From positions 627,501 to 691,500 of the forward strand of contig LR990052.1 in assembly GCA_905147135.1 (NCBI GenBank): 64,000 nucleotides of DNA, read 5' to 3'. The position numbers and the translations under genes are program-made. The notes under the pieces are model-generated. The model had not been told where the DNA came from, made no database searches, and saw only the letters and a list, made by a program, of their open reading frames with translations. Numbering within the stretch: position 1 is the first letter of the stretch; each line of letters opens with the position of its first letter. Below are positions 11,636 to 23,735 of this stretch, piece by piece. The stretch is from Blastobasis lacticolella. Its lineage: Eukaryota > Arthropoda > Insecta > Lepidoptera > Blastobasidae.

Positions 11636-11855
11636 TATGATCTGTTTTTTCTGACTTGTCTTATTTGTTGAACAAACATTGCCCAAAATCACGACTTTAT
11701 GATTGATAAATCACGCTACGTATATTGTGTATAAATGTCTTGAATTATACAAGAAATACATAGAATGGGAATTTCAACGAATGCTGCTGCACATTATTCA
11801 TTTAAATACATAATTTGCTGAACCAAACAGGACAAGTCAGTTTGGACAAATTATA
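11636..11855. mobile_element. MITE-G, copy 2
   Basis: Same termini and TA borders as the copy at 6092-6307, with scattered substitutions. Confidence 0.65.
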
Positions 11856-12272
11856 GTATGTACCTACCAAATAGTTCGTACAAAATGGATTAACAATAGA
11901 AAGCCTTGATATCGATCAACTATTATTTCATAGCATTATTTCACGAAAAAGGTTAAAAAATATTATAAATTTTACTATTTCGTCAAATTGCAACGAATAC
12001 GACAATATAAACATGCAGCTATCACTTAGGGCGCTTACAAAGGAGGGCGGGGTTCAAAGTGCCAGGTTTAAGTTCTTCCGATACATATAGGTTTGCGAAG
12101 AAAAGTGGGTATAGCAATAAGTGTGAAGCGCGTACCAAAACGTCATAAATACCATAGCGCAGTGGAGGCAGCTATTTTCAACCCCCGACGTAAAATTAGG
12201 GGTGTTATTAGCTTAAAGTGTGTAGTAGTAGATTCAAAAATATTTGAGTAAATTTAAACTTATTTTCTGTCA

Positions 12273-12442
12273 GTTATATTAGATATGGTTCTTGTTTCTG
12301 ATTTGTTTTCCCGACGATTCGGTAGGGTTACACCCACCGTGGTCACGAGAGGACTGCCACGGTGGGTGTAACCCTACCGAAACGTCGGGCAAACTAATCT
12401 AAAAGGTAAGTCGCGTGTAAGTCTCGTCTAATATAATAATAT
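12273..12442. mobile_element. MITE-I with long internal palindrome, copy 1
   Basis: The right terminus reads AAAAGGTAAGTCGCGTGTAA then CGTCTAATATAATAATAT, shared with 20067-20141 and 59686-59832. The centre is a hairpin with 33-nt arms (12310-12342 and 12357-12389, one mismatch; core GGTAGGGTTACACCCACCGT). The left terminus is degenerate here. Confidence 0.65.
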
Positions 12443-12732
12443 GGATCTTGTTTAAAAAAAAAACAATCGAATCTTTACTTACGTTAAGACCCTGTTGTGC
12501 GCCCGTAACACCCATAATTCGCTCATATTACTTCGCCTGGAATCGTCTAAACTCCTAATTCCTTACTTTAATTGCTTTGCATTGTTATATCAACCGTTTC
12601 GAGGTTAACATGCGCGTGAGTGTGATTCGCAAAATTTCTAACAGCAACGATTTATGCATTATGCGAATGCTTTGACCTGGAACGTCTTGCATGTCATGCG
12701 CACGCGCTTCATAACTATTAAGGTTTCAACTT

Positions 12733-12945
12733 GTTATTTTTGAACCCCCTACGAAAAAAAGGGGTGTTATGAGTTTGTCATGTGTGTCTGTGGATCTGTT
12801 ATCTGTGGCGGTCTGTGTCTGTCTGTGGTATTGTAGCTTCCGAACGGATGGTTTTTTATTTGAAAGACATTTTTTTTGAGATGGTTCTTAGCTAGTTTTG
12901 AAAAAATATTTTAGTACCTAAATGTAAACTTGGTCGGGAGTTATC
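12733..12945 (+). repeat. Interspersed repeat E, copy 1
   Basis: Begins with AACCCCCTACG ... AGGGGTGTTAT, then a run of TGTCTGTG, GTAGCTTCCGAACGGATGG and TTTTTTTTGAGATGGTTCTT. Inverted relatives at 38610-38815 and 57500-57715. A short head fragment lies at 12179-12212. Confidence 0.6.
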
Positions 12946-13112
12946 CGACTCTTGCTATCTGTTAGATAATAGATAAGTATTAGTATTTTGATGGTCATAT
13001 AATTATAGTAATCGACTATTCAATTGCGTGACATCGGACATCGTGTGTATTTACGTTACGTTAATTATTTGGGTCTTCATTAATTTAATAAGTGCAAGTT
13101 ACCTAACCGTAG

Positions 13113-13210
13113 GAGCGTCGGTGGCCGAGTGGTTAAGATATCCGACTCATAAACGAGAGGTACCGGGTTCGAATCCCACTACGGCCATGTCTCGTGCGCG
13201 AGAGCACAAC
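13113..13210 (+). mobile_element. SINE family B, copy 1: head joined to tail
   Basis: A tRNA-like head (A box TGGCCGAGTGG, B box GGTTCGAATCC) is followed directly by CTCGTGCGCGAGAGCACAAC, which in full copies lies about 250 nt further on. Hence an internal-deletion copy. It resembles a tRNA, but the 5' and 3' ends do not form an acceptor stem, so it is not called one. Confidence 0.65.
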
Positions 13211-16200
13211 AGTATGCAGTAGATAGCTCTTTGGATCGACATTTCATAACGAGTAATTTTTTGTTATCATCTATGTATATGGGTTTAATTTTTTAATTAT
13301 AATCTCCTGCGTGCCATTATGTATAAGCACTTCCATAAAATTTAAATTAATTTATAATTTATTTATTCAAGTGACCAGAGTATTTGTGTTAGTAATTTCT
13401 TAATCTACTGACTGACCGAATTTAGATCACGTAGATAGCTACCTAACCTAAGTATACCTCTTATTTTCATTAGACTAACTTGGACATAATATTTTAAACA
13501 ACTTAGTGGTAATACAAATGATCACATGCATCAAGCCAGTGGACCTACCCTCGCTCTTTCGAGATTCGAACTCGACATCATCCCTAGCTACACATCTCTA
13601 TAAATAAAATACTGAAATCTCAATTGCAGTCAAAGACTTTTTCTCAACGAGTTTTATTAATCCTTTATTGTTGAAGATTTTAGCTCGTAAATGTCGACGT
13701 GTCACAAATTACTAATTATTTTATATTGTTGACCTCTACTAACAATTGACGTAGACACACGCATGCCGCACGACATCGTCACCACAACCACCAACCAGAC
13801 AAACCACACACCATCACTTTCACCTGGTGGCAACGCGGACAAATTCAACCTTAAATATTAAAAATGTAGTCAGTGTAAAACAAGCGATTAGCACACTCAT
13901 TGCTACTTATATCCAGTACACATAATAGACAGTCTACTATGACAAAATGCAGGACGTGTAAACTACCATAGCCTTCGTAGCTTACCTATGTTAAAATACT
14001 GCAACCGGTGGATTGGACAGCCCTGACAGCCCTGACAGCACGCAACGTCGCGTTTCATAATTCGTATTACGAGTTAATCCATTTTGTATTAATAGTCCTG
14101 TCAATGAAACCAACTTTTACTGTCAACTTTGAATTTATGATGGTGATCACACCTAATGTTAATATCAATCTCAATCATCTCATAATATTTTATAAGACTT
14201 TTCTCGGAAAAGAACACGCGATGACTTATATAATAGAAGAATTATACGATAGAATTATCTATTATACGATATAAGCACGCGAACAAGAATTTGTAAGAAA
14301 TTATGCCAGATTATCTAGATACTATTGTTGGGTAATCTTTTGCTAATTACTGTCAGAATTCAACAAAAGAACACTTTTATCGTACCTATATTGTAAATTA
14401 TGAGTATGTTCGTTCATTGTTAAGAACTGGCAATGACATACTGCGATCTGTTAACAATGTTACGTAGTAGATATCCAATGCACCGAGGAGTTTCACAAAG
14501 GTTTTTTCCGTAAGGAAATTTGCCTTTTCACCGAAATTATAACTACAGTAGTTTTTGTATAATTTCGGTGAAAAGGATTTTAGCAGTACGAACAGAATAT
14601 CTCGAAAACTATCAGTCCTATCGAAATGAATTAAAAGTCATTTTACAGATAATTTCATCATGTTTATTTTTCCATTGACAGTTTTTTTCTATCTCTGATA
14701 GTTTTTGTTAAAATAAAAAAAAACTACGATCAGGGACATATTTGAGGGGGTGGTGGGGGTGCTGTCAGGGGAGGGGTGAGGAACTTTCAGGATATACTCC
14801 TGAGACTCTAAGGAACACTTCTGCCAAAAATCAAAACCAGGTTATTTATTTTGAGGTTTCACAAAAAAAAATCTTTTCTAGCTCGTACTATACTTTCAAT
14901 GCTTGGATGGAGCACGCATCATGGCCTGCTGGGCAAGTTTATCAACCGCTTTAAGTAACCCGTTCAGATTTACTAGAATAATTTGGTAGTTAACCTGCGC
15001 GTCCACGGTTTCACGGGGCTTTTACTAAGTATTTATAGCAATAGATGAGCATAACATTGATAAAATATTGCGAAGAGATGGCGTTACTCTTGGGACTGAC
15101 TTTCTTTCCCACGGTTAAGTACTTAAGTAGTAAATGCATACAAATCTAGGTACAACACCGCTGTCAACACCCCATGGCCAACTACTGGGCATGCCAGATC
15201 TAGGGTTATCGAAAAATTGACTCGACGAAGAAGAACACCCCATAAACCGTAAACTTGTTTAGTATTAGTATTCTGTGACCTTTTACAGATAAATATATAG
15301 ATAAGACAAAAATCATTTTAGAACCGGAATAAACCCGGGACTGGCGATATTTTCATCTCTCTACAAAGAAGTCGGTAGGTACCTAATCACGATACTTCAA
15401 TGGTTATTGTGATGGAAATTGTTGAAACTTGTTTATAGCAGACTGTTGGTTACTCAATATCGGTCATTTCTGGATAATATAATATATTTTCAGCTGTCAA
15501 CGTTACCCTGAGAAGTGAGGGTTCTCTGTGGAGAAGCAGAATACGTGTTGAAGTTTACCGCTCGTACGCCCAATTGCACAAAACTTAGGTGACACATAAA
15601 GTTAAGAGTGATTTAGCGAGTTCAGTTTTCCCATAAGGCTGGTGTTGGTGCAATGCTTTTACTTGTTAGCAATGTATGTAGGTATGTATGTATGTAAACT
15701 TTTTAAATCAGTACAGGAGTTACAAAAGTAAGTTTTACATAGCAAAGGCGAGCGTATATCACAATCGGATTTCTACCAGCCAACCTTAGACCCTCTGAAC
15801 GGAGATCTAAGAAGCAGTGGAGGCAATATCTTATATCAACTTAAGCGTCGCCTAAAGTGTAGTGCAATCGAGCAACAGTGTTGTGTTTCGTAGGCCATTG
15901 GTAGGTGGGACAAATAAATTATTTATTCTAAATTCAATCCATTATGGAGTTCTGAGAGTTTACCTCCTAATACATGAATAAATAAATAAACTTAGCTTTA
16001 CTGATTAGTTTTTATCCTATGCAAAGGACTTATGATTTGAATTGTGCCTGTAAGTAGGTACTTTTTTTTACTGATTTCGTAACTTAGTAAAAAAGCCGAA
16101 ATTCGCCGCCAATGTTCCTGGTCGAGATAATACAAAAGTATCTTATTTCAGTTCGACTCACAGCGGCCCCCTCGACCACCATAAGTACGAATGCCTATAA

Positions 16201-16501
16201 TATTTTCATCTAATACCTACCTACCTACTGTCACCCCGTAATGACTGAATAAATCAAGCAGTATCTACTATCTACACAACATCGGGGTATTATTGGCTTG
16301 GTGTCGGCGGGCCCAGCGCGGCCGAGCGTGTCCCGTGCCGCATTACCATACTGAGCTAGTTTCGCTGTTTTGCAAACGGCACGGGCAAAATGACTTAGGA
16401 ATTCAGCCGTTTCCAAATTGCTGAATAGGTAGCCACGATCTGCGACCGACGCGTGGCGTCATGCAGCGGAATGAAAATAATTAAATAATAAATAAATAAA
16501 C
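13211..16501. other. Repeat-poor non-coding stretch
   Basis: No gene recognised. Contains the hairpin at 14523-14576, short TGTATG runs near 15673 and a CpG-rich patch near 16300-16360. Frames here lack splice borders or homology. Confidence 0.4.
14523..14576. repeat. Inverted repeat, 18-bp perfect arms
   Basis: CCTTTTCACCGAAATTAT (14523-14540) is exactly complementary to 14559-14576 across an 18-nt spacer. Likely a miniature foldback remnant. Confidence 0.75.
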
Positions 16502-16746
16502 AATCATGGACAAATTCACACAGCGCCATCTAGCCCCAAAGTAAGCAAAGCTTGTGTTATTGGTGCTAGATAACTAATAAACTACTTATATAGGTACTTT
16601 TTAATACATACTTATTATACATAGAACACCCAGACCCGTAACAGAAATTAAAATTCATCATTTCAATTTCTGCCCGGCCGGGAATCGAACCCGGGACCTC
16701 TTGCGTGTCATACTGGCATGTTGACCACTGAACCACTCAGGTCGTC
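16502..16746 (-). mobile_element. SINE family A, copy 2
   Basis: Full-length copy on the minus strand; head with TGGTTCAGTGG and GGTTCGATTCC near 16745-16670, tail GGGGCTAGATGGCGC near 16530. Lies head-to-head with copy 3. Confidence 0.8.
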
Positions 16747-16821
16747 CTATAATTTGGACTATAGACTGAATACAAATAACCTGACTGATATTGGAAAACC
16801 TATAACAAGGTCTACATATTT

Positions 16822-17046
16822 TTGACGACTTGAGTGTTTCAGTTGGTTATTAACACACCGGTCGCCACGTAGAGGTCCCGGGTTCGATTCCCGGCCAAGC
16901 AGAAATTGAAATGATGAATTTTAATTTATGTTACGGGTTTGTGTGAAGTATGTATAATAAGTATGTATTAAAAAAAAGGTGTTTACTATTACACAAGCTT
17001 TGCTTACTTTGGGGCTAGATGGCGATGTGAGATTTTGTCCAAGCAT
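16822..17046 (+). mobile_element. SINE family A, copy 3
   Basis: Plus-strand copy with a diverged A box, an intact B box (GGTTCGATTCC), the common body, and the tail GGGGCTAGATGGCG then an ATTTATTT run. A fragment of the family (17346-17371) follows. Confidence 0.75.
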
Positions 17047-17133
17047 ATTTATTTATTTTATTTATATTAAAATAGTTCCCAAATTACTTTTGACTGAATA
17101 TATTTTTGCGTCGGTGACGTCGATATTGTTATC

Positions 17134-17292
17134 TTGGCGTTAATGTCCCAGTTGAGGTTGAGATGTTTACCGTAAGAGCATCGGTTAGTGTTCAACAAAT
17201 GTACATTACTCAGAAAAAAGCCATTGCGGGGTTCGAATCCGGTACCTCGGCATACGAGTCGGACCGCTTAACCATTAGGTCACCGACGCTCT
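17134..17292 (-). mobile_element. SINE family B, copy 2 (internally deleted)
   Basis: Tail TTGGCGTTAATGTCCCAGTT joins the middle segment (GTAAGAGCATCGGTTAGTG) without the usual GATCATGG section, then the head with GGTTCGAATCC (written here as its complement). Confidence 0.7.
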
Positions 17293-17689
17293 CGACAATT
17301 TGCAGATATTCACACACATAATTACAAATGGCAAACAGGTATTTACTTCAATTTCTGCCCGGCCGGGAATCTCAGGTATTCATAATGTATTCTGAATACT
17401 TCCAAATTCTTTTTTGTGAAATTTTCACGATACTGAAATTTTTATTCCACTACACATACATATTTATCCTTCACATAGATACAGCTCTACAATTTATCGG
17501 CAAAAACTAAACCTCGTCGCTCCCCTCACCCGTAAACCGCAACACTCACTTGCACAACCAACAGCAGGAACTACTAAGCCTACCACACCGCAATATCTAC
17601 TCACAACCGATGACAAGAATTACTCAATCCTTCACCACAACAATTAGTCACCATCACCACGTGACAGATGTAAACATTGTGCTCTGAAC

Positions 17690-17931
17690 CGATGCAACGG
17701 CTGCGTTCGATCCATCGGCGGGTGGGTCGTCGCGCGACGGGTTGCGCGTGACCCACTGTGTGATCCACCGGTGTGTGACCCACCTGAGTCGGAGAGTCGC
17801 GCGCCCAGCCATGGTATCCTGCGCACGAGCGCTCGCCGCGACAACACTGAACTCACTGCAGACGGCCGTCGTTTATCGGCATCGACGGACCGAGAACCGG
17901 CCACTTCCTTCCATTGGGCAACGTCGGAACG
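17690..17931 (+). promoter_or_regulatory. CpG-rich island, candidate promoter or first exon
   Basis: An isolated GC-rich block holds three GTGA[C/T]CCAC motifs (17748, 17760, 17775), the 12-bp palindrome CGTCGCGCGACG (17728-17739), a CCATTGG box (inverted CCAAT) near 17910, and a consensus-like donor G|GTAAGG at 17931/17932. A frame starting at 17811 runs through the donor. Which gene it serves is unknown; the nearest, PBK and the secreted-protein gene, are each about 8 kb away. Confidence 0.3.
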
Positions 17932-18060
17932 GTAAGGACATCTTCTCTAGCGAAACGGTTGGTTGGACGCCGTCGGCGCCGGCGCAGGAGCCCTTTGTAT
18001 GTTGATATTTACTCAACAGTTTGCTGGTGGTATGGACTCTAGGGATGTGCCAGTAACCAT

Positions 18061-18382
18061 CTTGTCGTCAATATCCCGGTTGTATTCTCGTGCTCGTGGG
18101 CCCGGGACCCGCCTTGATCATGATTCGTCATGATTCAGGATATGGCAAATCAGGAAAAGGTGGAGCGACTGCTATTCCACCTCCCTGACCCTGTTGGCAG
18201 CCTGACCAGATTAGATCAAACATTCATGATTCACGATGTTTTTCCTCAACATAAGAGCATCGGTTAGTATTCAAGTAATGTACATAACTCAGAAAAAGTC
18301 ATTTATACATGGCGGCATTGCAGATCAAAGTCGGTACCTCTCGTTTACGAGTCGGACTCACAGCCATAAGGCCACCGACGGT
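18061..18382 (-). mobile_element. SINE family B, copy 3
   Basis: Near full-length copy in minus orientation: tail, GATCATG section, GTAAGAGCATCGGTTAGTAT-like middle, and a tRNA-like head ending GGCCACCGACG. Confidence 0.75.
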
Positions 18383-18850
18383 CCTGTCCAGTCCAAGGAT
18401 GCGCCACTGCCTTGTGCATTTATCTTATTGAGCAACAGCAATTTTTTTATCTATTCCAGTTTACATCAGTATCATCTAGGCTATCTATGAGCTCGTCGCT
18501 ATGGTTGCATACCTAATTCCGTACCAGCACTACTAGCACATGTGTGCACAATAAGCGAGATAAGGCGCGACATAGATACTGCTATTTCTTTCATTTTAGT
18601 ATTGAGAGAAGAAAACAAACGCTCTCTCGCGGCGCGAGCTGTGTCGCGGGCACACTTGTGCTAGGCATGCAGGGCACTATTGGACTGGAGTTGGAGGATT
18701 TCACTTGGGTGGACCTTGGTGGTTGGTCTGCATATCCAACGCATATCTGGCGGATTATAGCGAGTTTGTAAGGATCGACTGAAAATGCTATGTTTTCGAT
18801 CATCGTAAGAGTAAGCTGCGTGTAAAATAATATTGAAACCGAAACCAGTA

Positions 18851-19948
18851 GGGTAAAAGCCGAATACTTGCGAGTGAAAGTGGCCTTCCTGAAGGCCTTA
18901 GTGCCATGTAATCCACGCGTTTTGTCCTTATGAGTTAAAATCTTCCGCGACGAAGCTTTGACGGGCATCAAAATTATATTGGTGAGATCTTTATTACTGA
19001 TTGTGGTATCAATCTACTTTTTGTTTCTTTCCATGCATTATAGCTTAAACTACATTGGTGTTTATGTTTTATTGTTGAAAAGTTTTCATTTGTTTCACAA
19101 ATAAAAAGGGCAAGTATCCGTATCAAAAAGGATAGTCGCCCCATTTACTTTTGCCCCTAGGGGCAACTATCCGCAACTGTAAAATTATATAACAAGCAAA
19201 GGCATTTCTTTTCTTTTGGCGTTTTTCTAATCTATAATTCTTAAAGAAATACTTATCTGTATCTGCTATCGTTCTAGGTGAGCAAAATGCCTCGCAAGTA
19301 TAAACGAAAATCAGACGTGGTGCACCCACATCAGTTGATGTGGGTGCACCACGTCTGAAGAAGTTTAAGGAATACCCTTATCGCGATCAAAAGGGGGGGG
19401 GCTAAAGATCAACGCTTTTCAGTCCGGCAGTCACCGAAAAGACTGCCTTCTGGGATAGTCTCGAGGCTGTGATCCTCTGAAGAGTGGATCACCACATGGT
19501 CCAGATGAAAACCCAAGACCGGACGAAATGGCGAAGAAAAAGCTGGTGAGCGGATCCTGCCCGACAGACGATGGCATAGTGATGATTTTATGATTTCAAA
19601 CATTAAAACTTTACAATAATTAATAATATTAATTATTGTAAACTATAAACATTGATGCTATCCACCAAACTCATAGTGAGGCGTCTATCTCCGCACGAGG
19701 CAACTATCCCCCGAAGTATTTTTACCATAGAGCAACTATCCGCCACAGTAGACAACTATCCCCCTTTGGAGAGGTCAAGTAAAACAGGATTTACTCAGAA
19801 CCAATAACAATTATGTTTACAAAAATAGGTTATTATAGAAGATAAAAGACCTATGTTTTGATATACATATAGTACAAGTCTTAGTAAGTGCATATTTCTT
19901 AAAAATAGAGCTTTTTTGAAAAGTGGGGCAAGTATCCGGCTTTTACCC
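18851..19948. mobile_element. TIR element J with iterated internal motif
   Basis: Inverted termini GGGTAAAAGCCG[A/G]ATACTTGC (18851-18871 and 19948-19928, one mismatch). Inside, GCAA[C/G]TATCC-like motifs recur at 19108, 19130 (inverted, one base changed), 19160, 19697, 19730 and 19751, and the termini carry it too. A 23-bp hairpin lies at 19311-19358. No transposase frame is recognisable, so it is non-autonomous. No clear target duplication; superfamily undetermined. Confidence 0.6.
19311..19358. repeat. Perfect 23-bp hairpin, 2-nt loop
   Basis: Arms 19311-19333 and 19336-19358 are exact complements (core GACGTGGTGCACCCACATCA). Inside element J. Confidence 0.85.
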
Positions 19949-20066
19949 TTTAAAAGAGGTTGCCTGACGCTATTGTTCTATGTAGACGGATACCACACAA
20001 TATTTTATTGAAATATAATATTATCTAATGTTTTTTTCAAACTAAATTCGCATTCTTTATATTATA

Positions 20067-20141
20067 CGTCGAACGTGAAACGTCGCGAAACCCAATCGAA
20101 AAGGTACGTCGCGTGTAAGTCCCGTCTAATATAATAATATA
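20067..20141. mobile_element. MITE-I, partial copy 2
   Basis: Right terminus AATCGAAAAGGTACGTCGCG then TAAGTCCCGTCTAATATAAT. The left half is decayed and lacks the internal hairpin. The preceding TTTCAAACTAAATTCGC is shared with the copy at 59.7 kb. Confidence 0.55.
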
Positions 20142-20536
20142 AGAATATTATCTACGTAGGTACTTATGAAATAAGTATGTAAATTTATCTACCTAATTAG
20201 TTGACTAATCCTTACAACACCGAACAGAAGACGGAATATTAGATGTAATTTTGAGAAAAAAGAAACAAGAATACCGAATTAATACAAACACTTTGTTCAT
20301 CGGTAAGTTTTTCTGCTGTGAAGTAATGTTACGATCTCTATCCTCCAAAACTAGGCTCAACCTTCGAGCATTGTTTTGCGAAATTCCTAAGTGTAACCTT
20401 CCGCCAATTCAAGGGTATTATTACGCTATTGTCGTGTTGCGTTGTCCATAGTCGTCATCCTTAACTACGTGTGCAACGCTTTGATGATAGGTACCCCATA
20501 AAAAGAGTAGACATCTTGGAAACTAAAGCCCGAACG

Positions 20537-20865
20537 TCAGTGGTCCGGCTAGCTGGACTCATAAGCGAGAAGGACAAGGTTCGAAACCCAGTACTGCCTA
20601 CCAATGACTCTTTTCTGAGTTATGTACATTCGTTGAATACTAACCGATGTTCTTGCGGTGACGTAACATGATGATAAAACTGGACCATACTGCGACTGAA
20701 TGTGTAGGTAATAATGATCCAATCTGGTGAGGTTCTCCTGCTAACAGGGTCATAGAGATCAGACGGCAGTCGCTCTACTGCAATTACCTTATCTGTCAAA
20801 TCCAGGATCATGATCAAGGCGAACTCCGAAGCCCTCGCGCAGCTAGAGCACAATCAGGAGATAGA
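20537..20865 (+). mobile_element. SINE family B, copy 4
   Basis: Diverged head (GGTTCGAAACC), then TTTTCTGAGTTATGTACATT, ACTAACCGATG, GATCCAATCTGG, GCAGTCGCTCTACTGCAATT and the GATCATGATCAAGGCG section. Confidence 0.7.
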
Positions 20866-21940
20866 AGCCAAGATGATTATTATATCTTGGAGGCTCAAGT
20901 TCAGCGGTGGACTTTCATGAGGTGTTGTTCTTTGGTATCCTTCGACAGTTACACATATACTAAGATCTCGCTCTATGTAAATCAAGCAATCATCAACTAA
21001 TTGAGCCCCACTTAAATCGCATCACATCAACTTATTATTAAGTTAATAATTTCCTATGAACAATTACTAATGTCATTAGATCCGACGCCGAAGATCCGGC
21101 AAAGTGGAGCAAAAAAAGTAGAAAAGCGGACCCCAGCAGAATACGGGATTGACTGCTCGGATGATGATGATGATAATGAATTACTAATGTCGGTAGGCAT
21201 GAAAATATTTGGCAGGATTACTAACATCATTCAACAGGTATGGCTTTAATAAACATTTCGGTATCCGGTATTAGGTATTTTAACCCGGCACAACCGATTG
21301 ATTATCTGTAATCAGTACGCAACACAGTACGGGAAAAGGAAGAAGGATAGATAAATTTAAAATTCCTATTATACTCCTAAAAACATGGATATAATTATCA
21401 CTATATTGTACGCCATTCCTTTTAAACGGAGGATGCTGTAATCGGTTGGAAAACAAGAGGGTGTAGCGAAAACCGCATCCAAGGTTCTTGGCCGGAACTA
21501 GGGAAGTATGGAAGTTAATTATGCTCGGTTTACGGTAATAGGTACCTTTACCTACGGCACTTAAGGCAAGGTATATTTAGCTCCACATTTCGATATCTCT
21601 AGTTCAGTGAAGAAGACGTGGAGGATTTGTGGCGAGAGGCACCACTGACATATGGCTCTACCGGTGGAACCTCATCGGTGGATCCTGTGGAATGAGGGGT
21701 TTGAGCTGGTTAGCTTCTAAGGCATTCGTGTTCGACCCAGTACCTACACACAAAATATTTACACATATAATAAAAACGTAATAAATCAATTTAACCATTT
21801 AGCAACAATTTAGGCGTCGCTTAAGTTCAGTGCAATCGTGCGGGCAAATCGCCATTTACAACACCTAAGTCAAAATGGTTCCAATATTCTGCTCTGCCCG
21901 ACACACATGGCCGCCCTACTGAACCTACACAGTGGTCCAC
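20866..21940. other. Non-coding stretch
   Basis: AT-rich sequence without recognisable genes; a GATGATGATGATGATAATG microsatellite-like run near 21160. Confidence 0.35.
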
Positions 21941-22235
21941 TTGGCGTTAATGTCCCGGTTGTGCTCTCGCGCGCGAACGGCTGGGATCCGCCTTGACCAT
22001 GATCCAGGATCAAGTAATTACAGTAGCTGCCATCTGACCGCCATACCCTGTTAACAGGGCACGGAGGGGAACCTGACCAGATTGGATCATGGTTACATAT
22101 TCAGTCACCAGATGTTAGTGTTCAACTAATGTCGTAAATGTTCATACGAGTCATTGGCCCATAGCTGCACTGGGGTTCGGATCCGGTATCTCGGGGTACC
22201 AGTCGGACCCTTTAACCATTCAGGCCACCGACGCT
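21941..22235 (-). mobile_element. SINE family B, copy 5
   Basis: Tail TTGGCGTTAATGTCCCGGTT at left and head GGCCACCGACGCTC at right; the middle is partly rearranged. Confidence 0.75.
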
Positions 22236-23348
22236 CTCTGCGGGACTTACAAAGTATCAGCGATTTTTAAAGCCACATACATTCACGTTACTGCGTAATG
22301 AAGCCGTTACAGCTTGAATACTGATCTATTCGTATTAATTTGAAATGCAACAGAGAGGAACCGTTAATGACCAACGCTACAATAAAATTAGAGTGTTATG
22401 TTGATGATTTATGTTGGTATTCATATGTAGACCTTGTACTGTTACTGGACTTTATACTATAGTTGCTGATATAACTGAGTGTAAGAATTTGTGAATTGCT
22501 ATTGTTGTGTTGTGATTATGCGTGAGCCAAGAGATTTATGCGAACATCTAACATTGGCCTTGCGTCGTTATAAAATAAAAGAGTCAATAGAAGAATAGGA
22601 ACGTACAGCAAATTCCCCAAAGAGAACGAAGGGATTGCTCGCCTCCTATTTATTATTTTCCCCCGGATATATTGCAACGGTGTAATCATTACAGGAGGTG
22701 TTTGGTACCAGCCATCTGTCTGGTAACGGCTGCTGCTTGGTTATGGCTGTAGCATGCCGTCTGCTTGGCACTTTTGAACAGCTGGTCGAGGCTCCACAGG
22801 CCTGACAGCTGAGTTTTACCTTAACCTTTTTATAAAACATTATTGAAATATCCATTATCGATCAAAGCGCTCTAATGAACCCTTATATTTAAATTAACTG
22901 TTGTAGGATATCTATAAGCCGCATTAACCTAAGGTCCTATAGGTTAAGCGCCCTACTTCATACACTAAAATAGTAAACATTACAGGAATTAGCGATAAAA
23001 GAGATTAATAGAAACTTTATTTTAAAGTAGTAGCCGTACGCGGCTATGTTACCTACGCGTAGGAATAAGTGCTTTGCATTTCAAGTTAATGTGATAGATA
23101 CCCATTATTAACCAAAACTGTAAAGTATCGTTTAGGAGATATAGGTATATTACAAGGTTTCTCACAAACTTTCGCACAACAAATTTCCATCAATTTCAAT
23201 CACTGTCCTTTGTGCAAGTCCACTGCTGGACTTGAGGTTCCCTACAGTGGAGGGCTTTACCAAATCGCCACGCTTGGCGGAAATTATGGAGGATTGGAGA
23301 TAGTAGTGTTAAAAAGTCCGGTCTACGGAGCTCGCATGATTTGCTAAG
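22236..23348. other. Non-coding stretch with a decayed repeat C piece
   Basis: Nothing coding. 23206-23330 is a diverged fragment of repeat C (GTCCACTGCTGGACTTGAGG, CCACGCTTGGCGG). Confidence 0.4.
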
Positions 23349-23735
23349 ACTGTGTCTTCGGTTTTGGCTATCTTCGGCCAAAAAACCACCTTCGGCGAAA
23401 CCGAAGGTTCCGAACCGAACCGAACCTTCGATTTCGCTCCCGAAACCAGAAGCCGAAGGTTCCGCCGTAGGGGGATTTCATTATAAGTTGCAAGGTAATT
23501 TTTTTATCATCTCTAAAAGTTATACAGTTTATAGAAGTTCAATATTAAGGTTTTAAAGTCATTTATATTATTAGACCCAACTATACGCAATAAACTAATT
23601 GAATTATATTAATTGTAGCTTGTAGCCAATCTTGAACAAAATTTCTTGGAGCTTTAGGGCTCGGCTTCAGCCGACGGTTGCGGCGATCTTTTTCGGTATC
23701 GGCTTCGACTAGAAATTGACCTTCGGTCGGACACT
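23349..23735. mobile_element. Relative of the hAT-like element F (degenerate)
   Basis: Rich in CCGAAGGT and CTTCGG words; the right end GACCTTCGGTCGGACACTA is close to the terminus of the complete copy at 46290-46831. The left end and target duplication are unclear. Confidence 0.45.

Noticed and set aside
13113..13186. tRNA-like sequence with A and B boxes
   Set aside because: The ends do not pair as an acceptor stem and the same head begins other SINE B copies.
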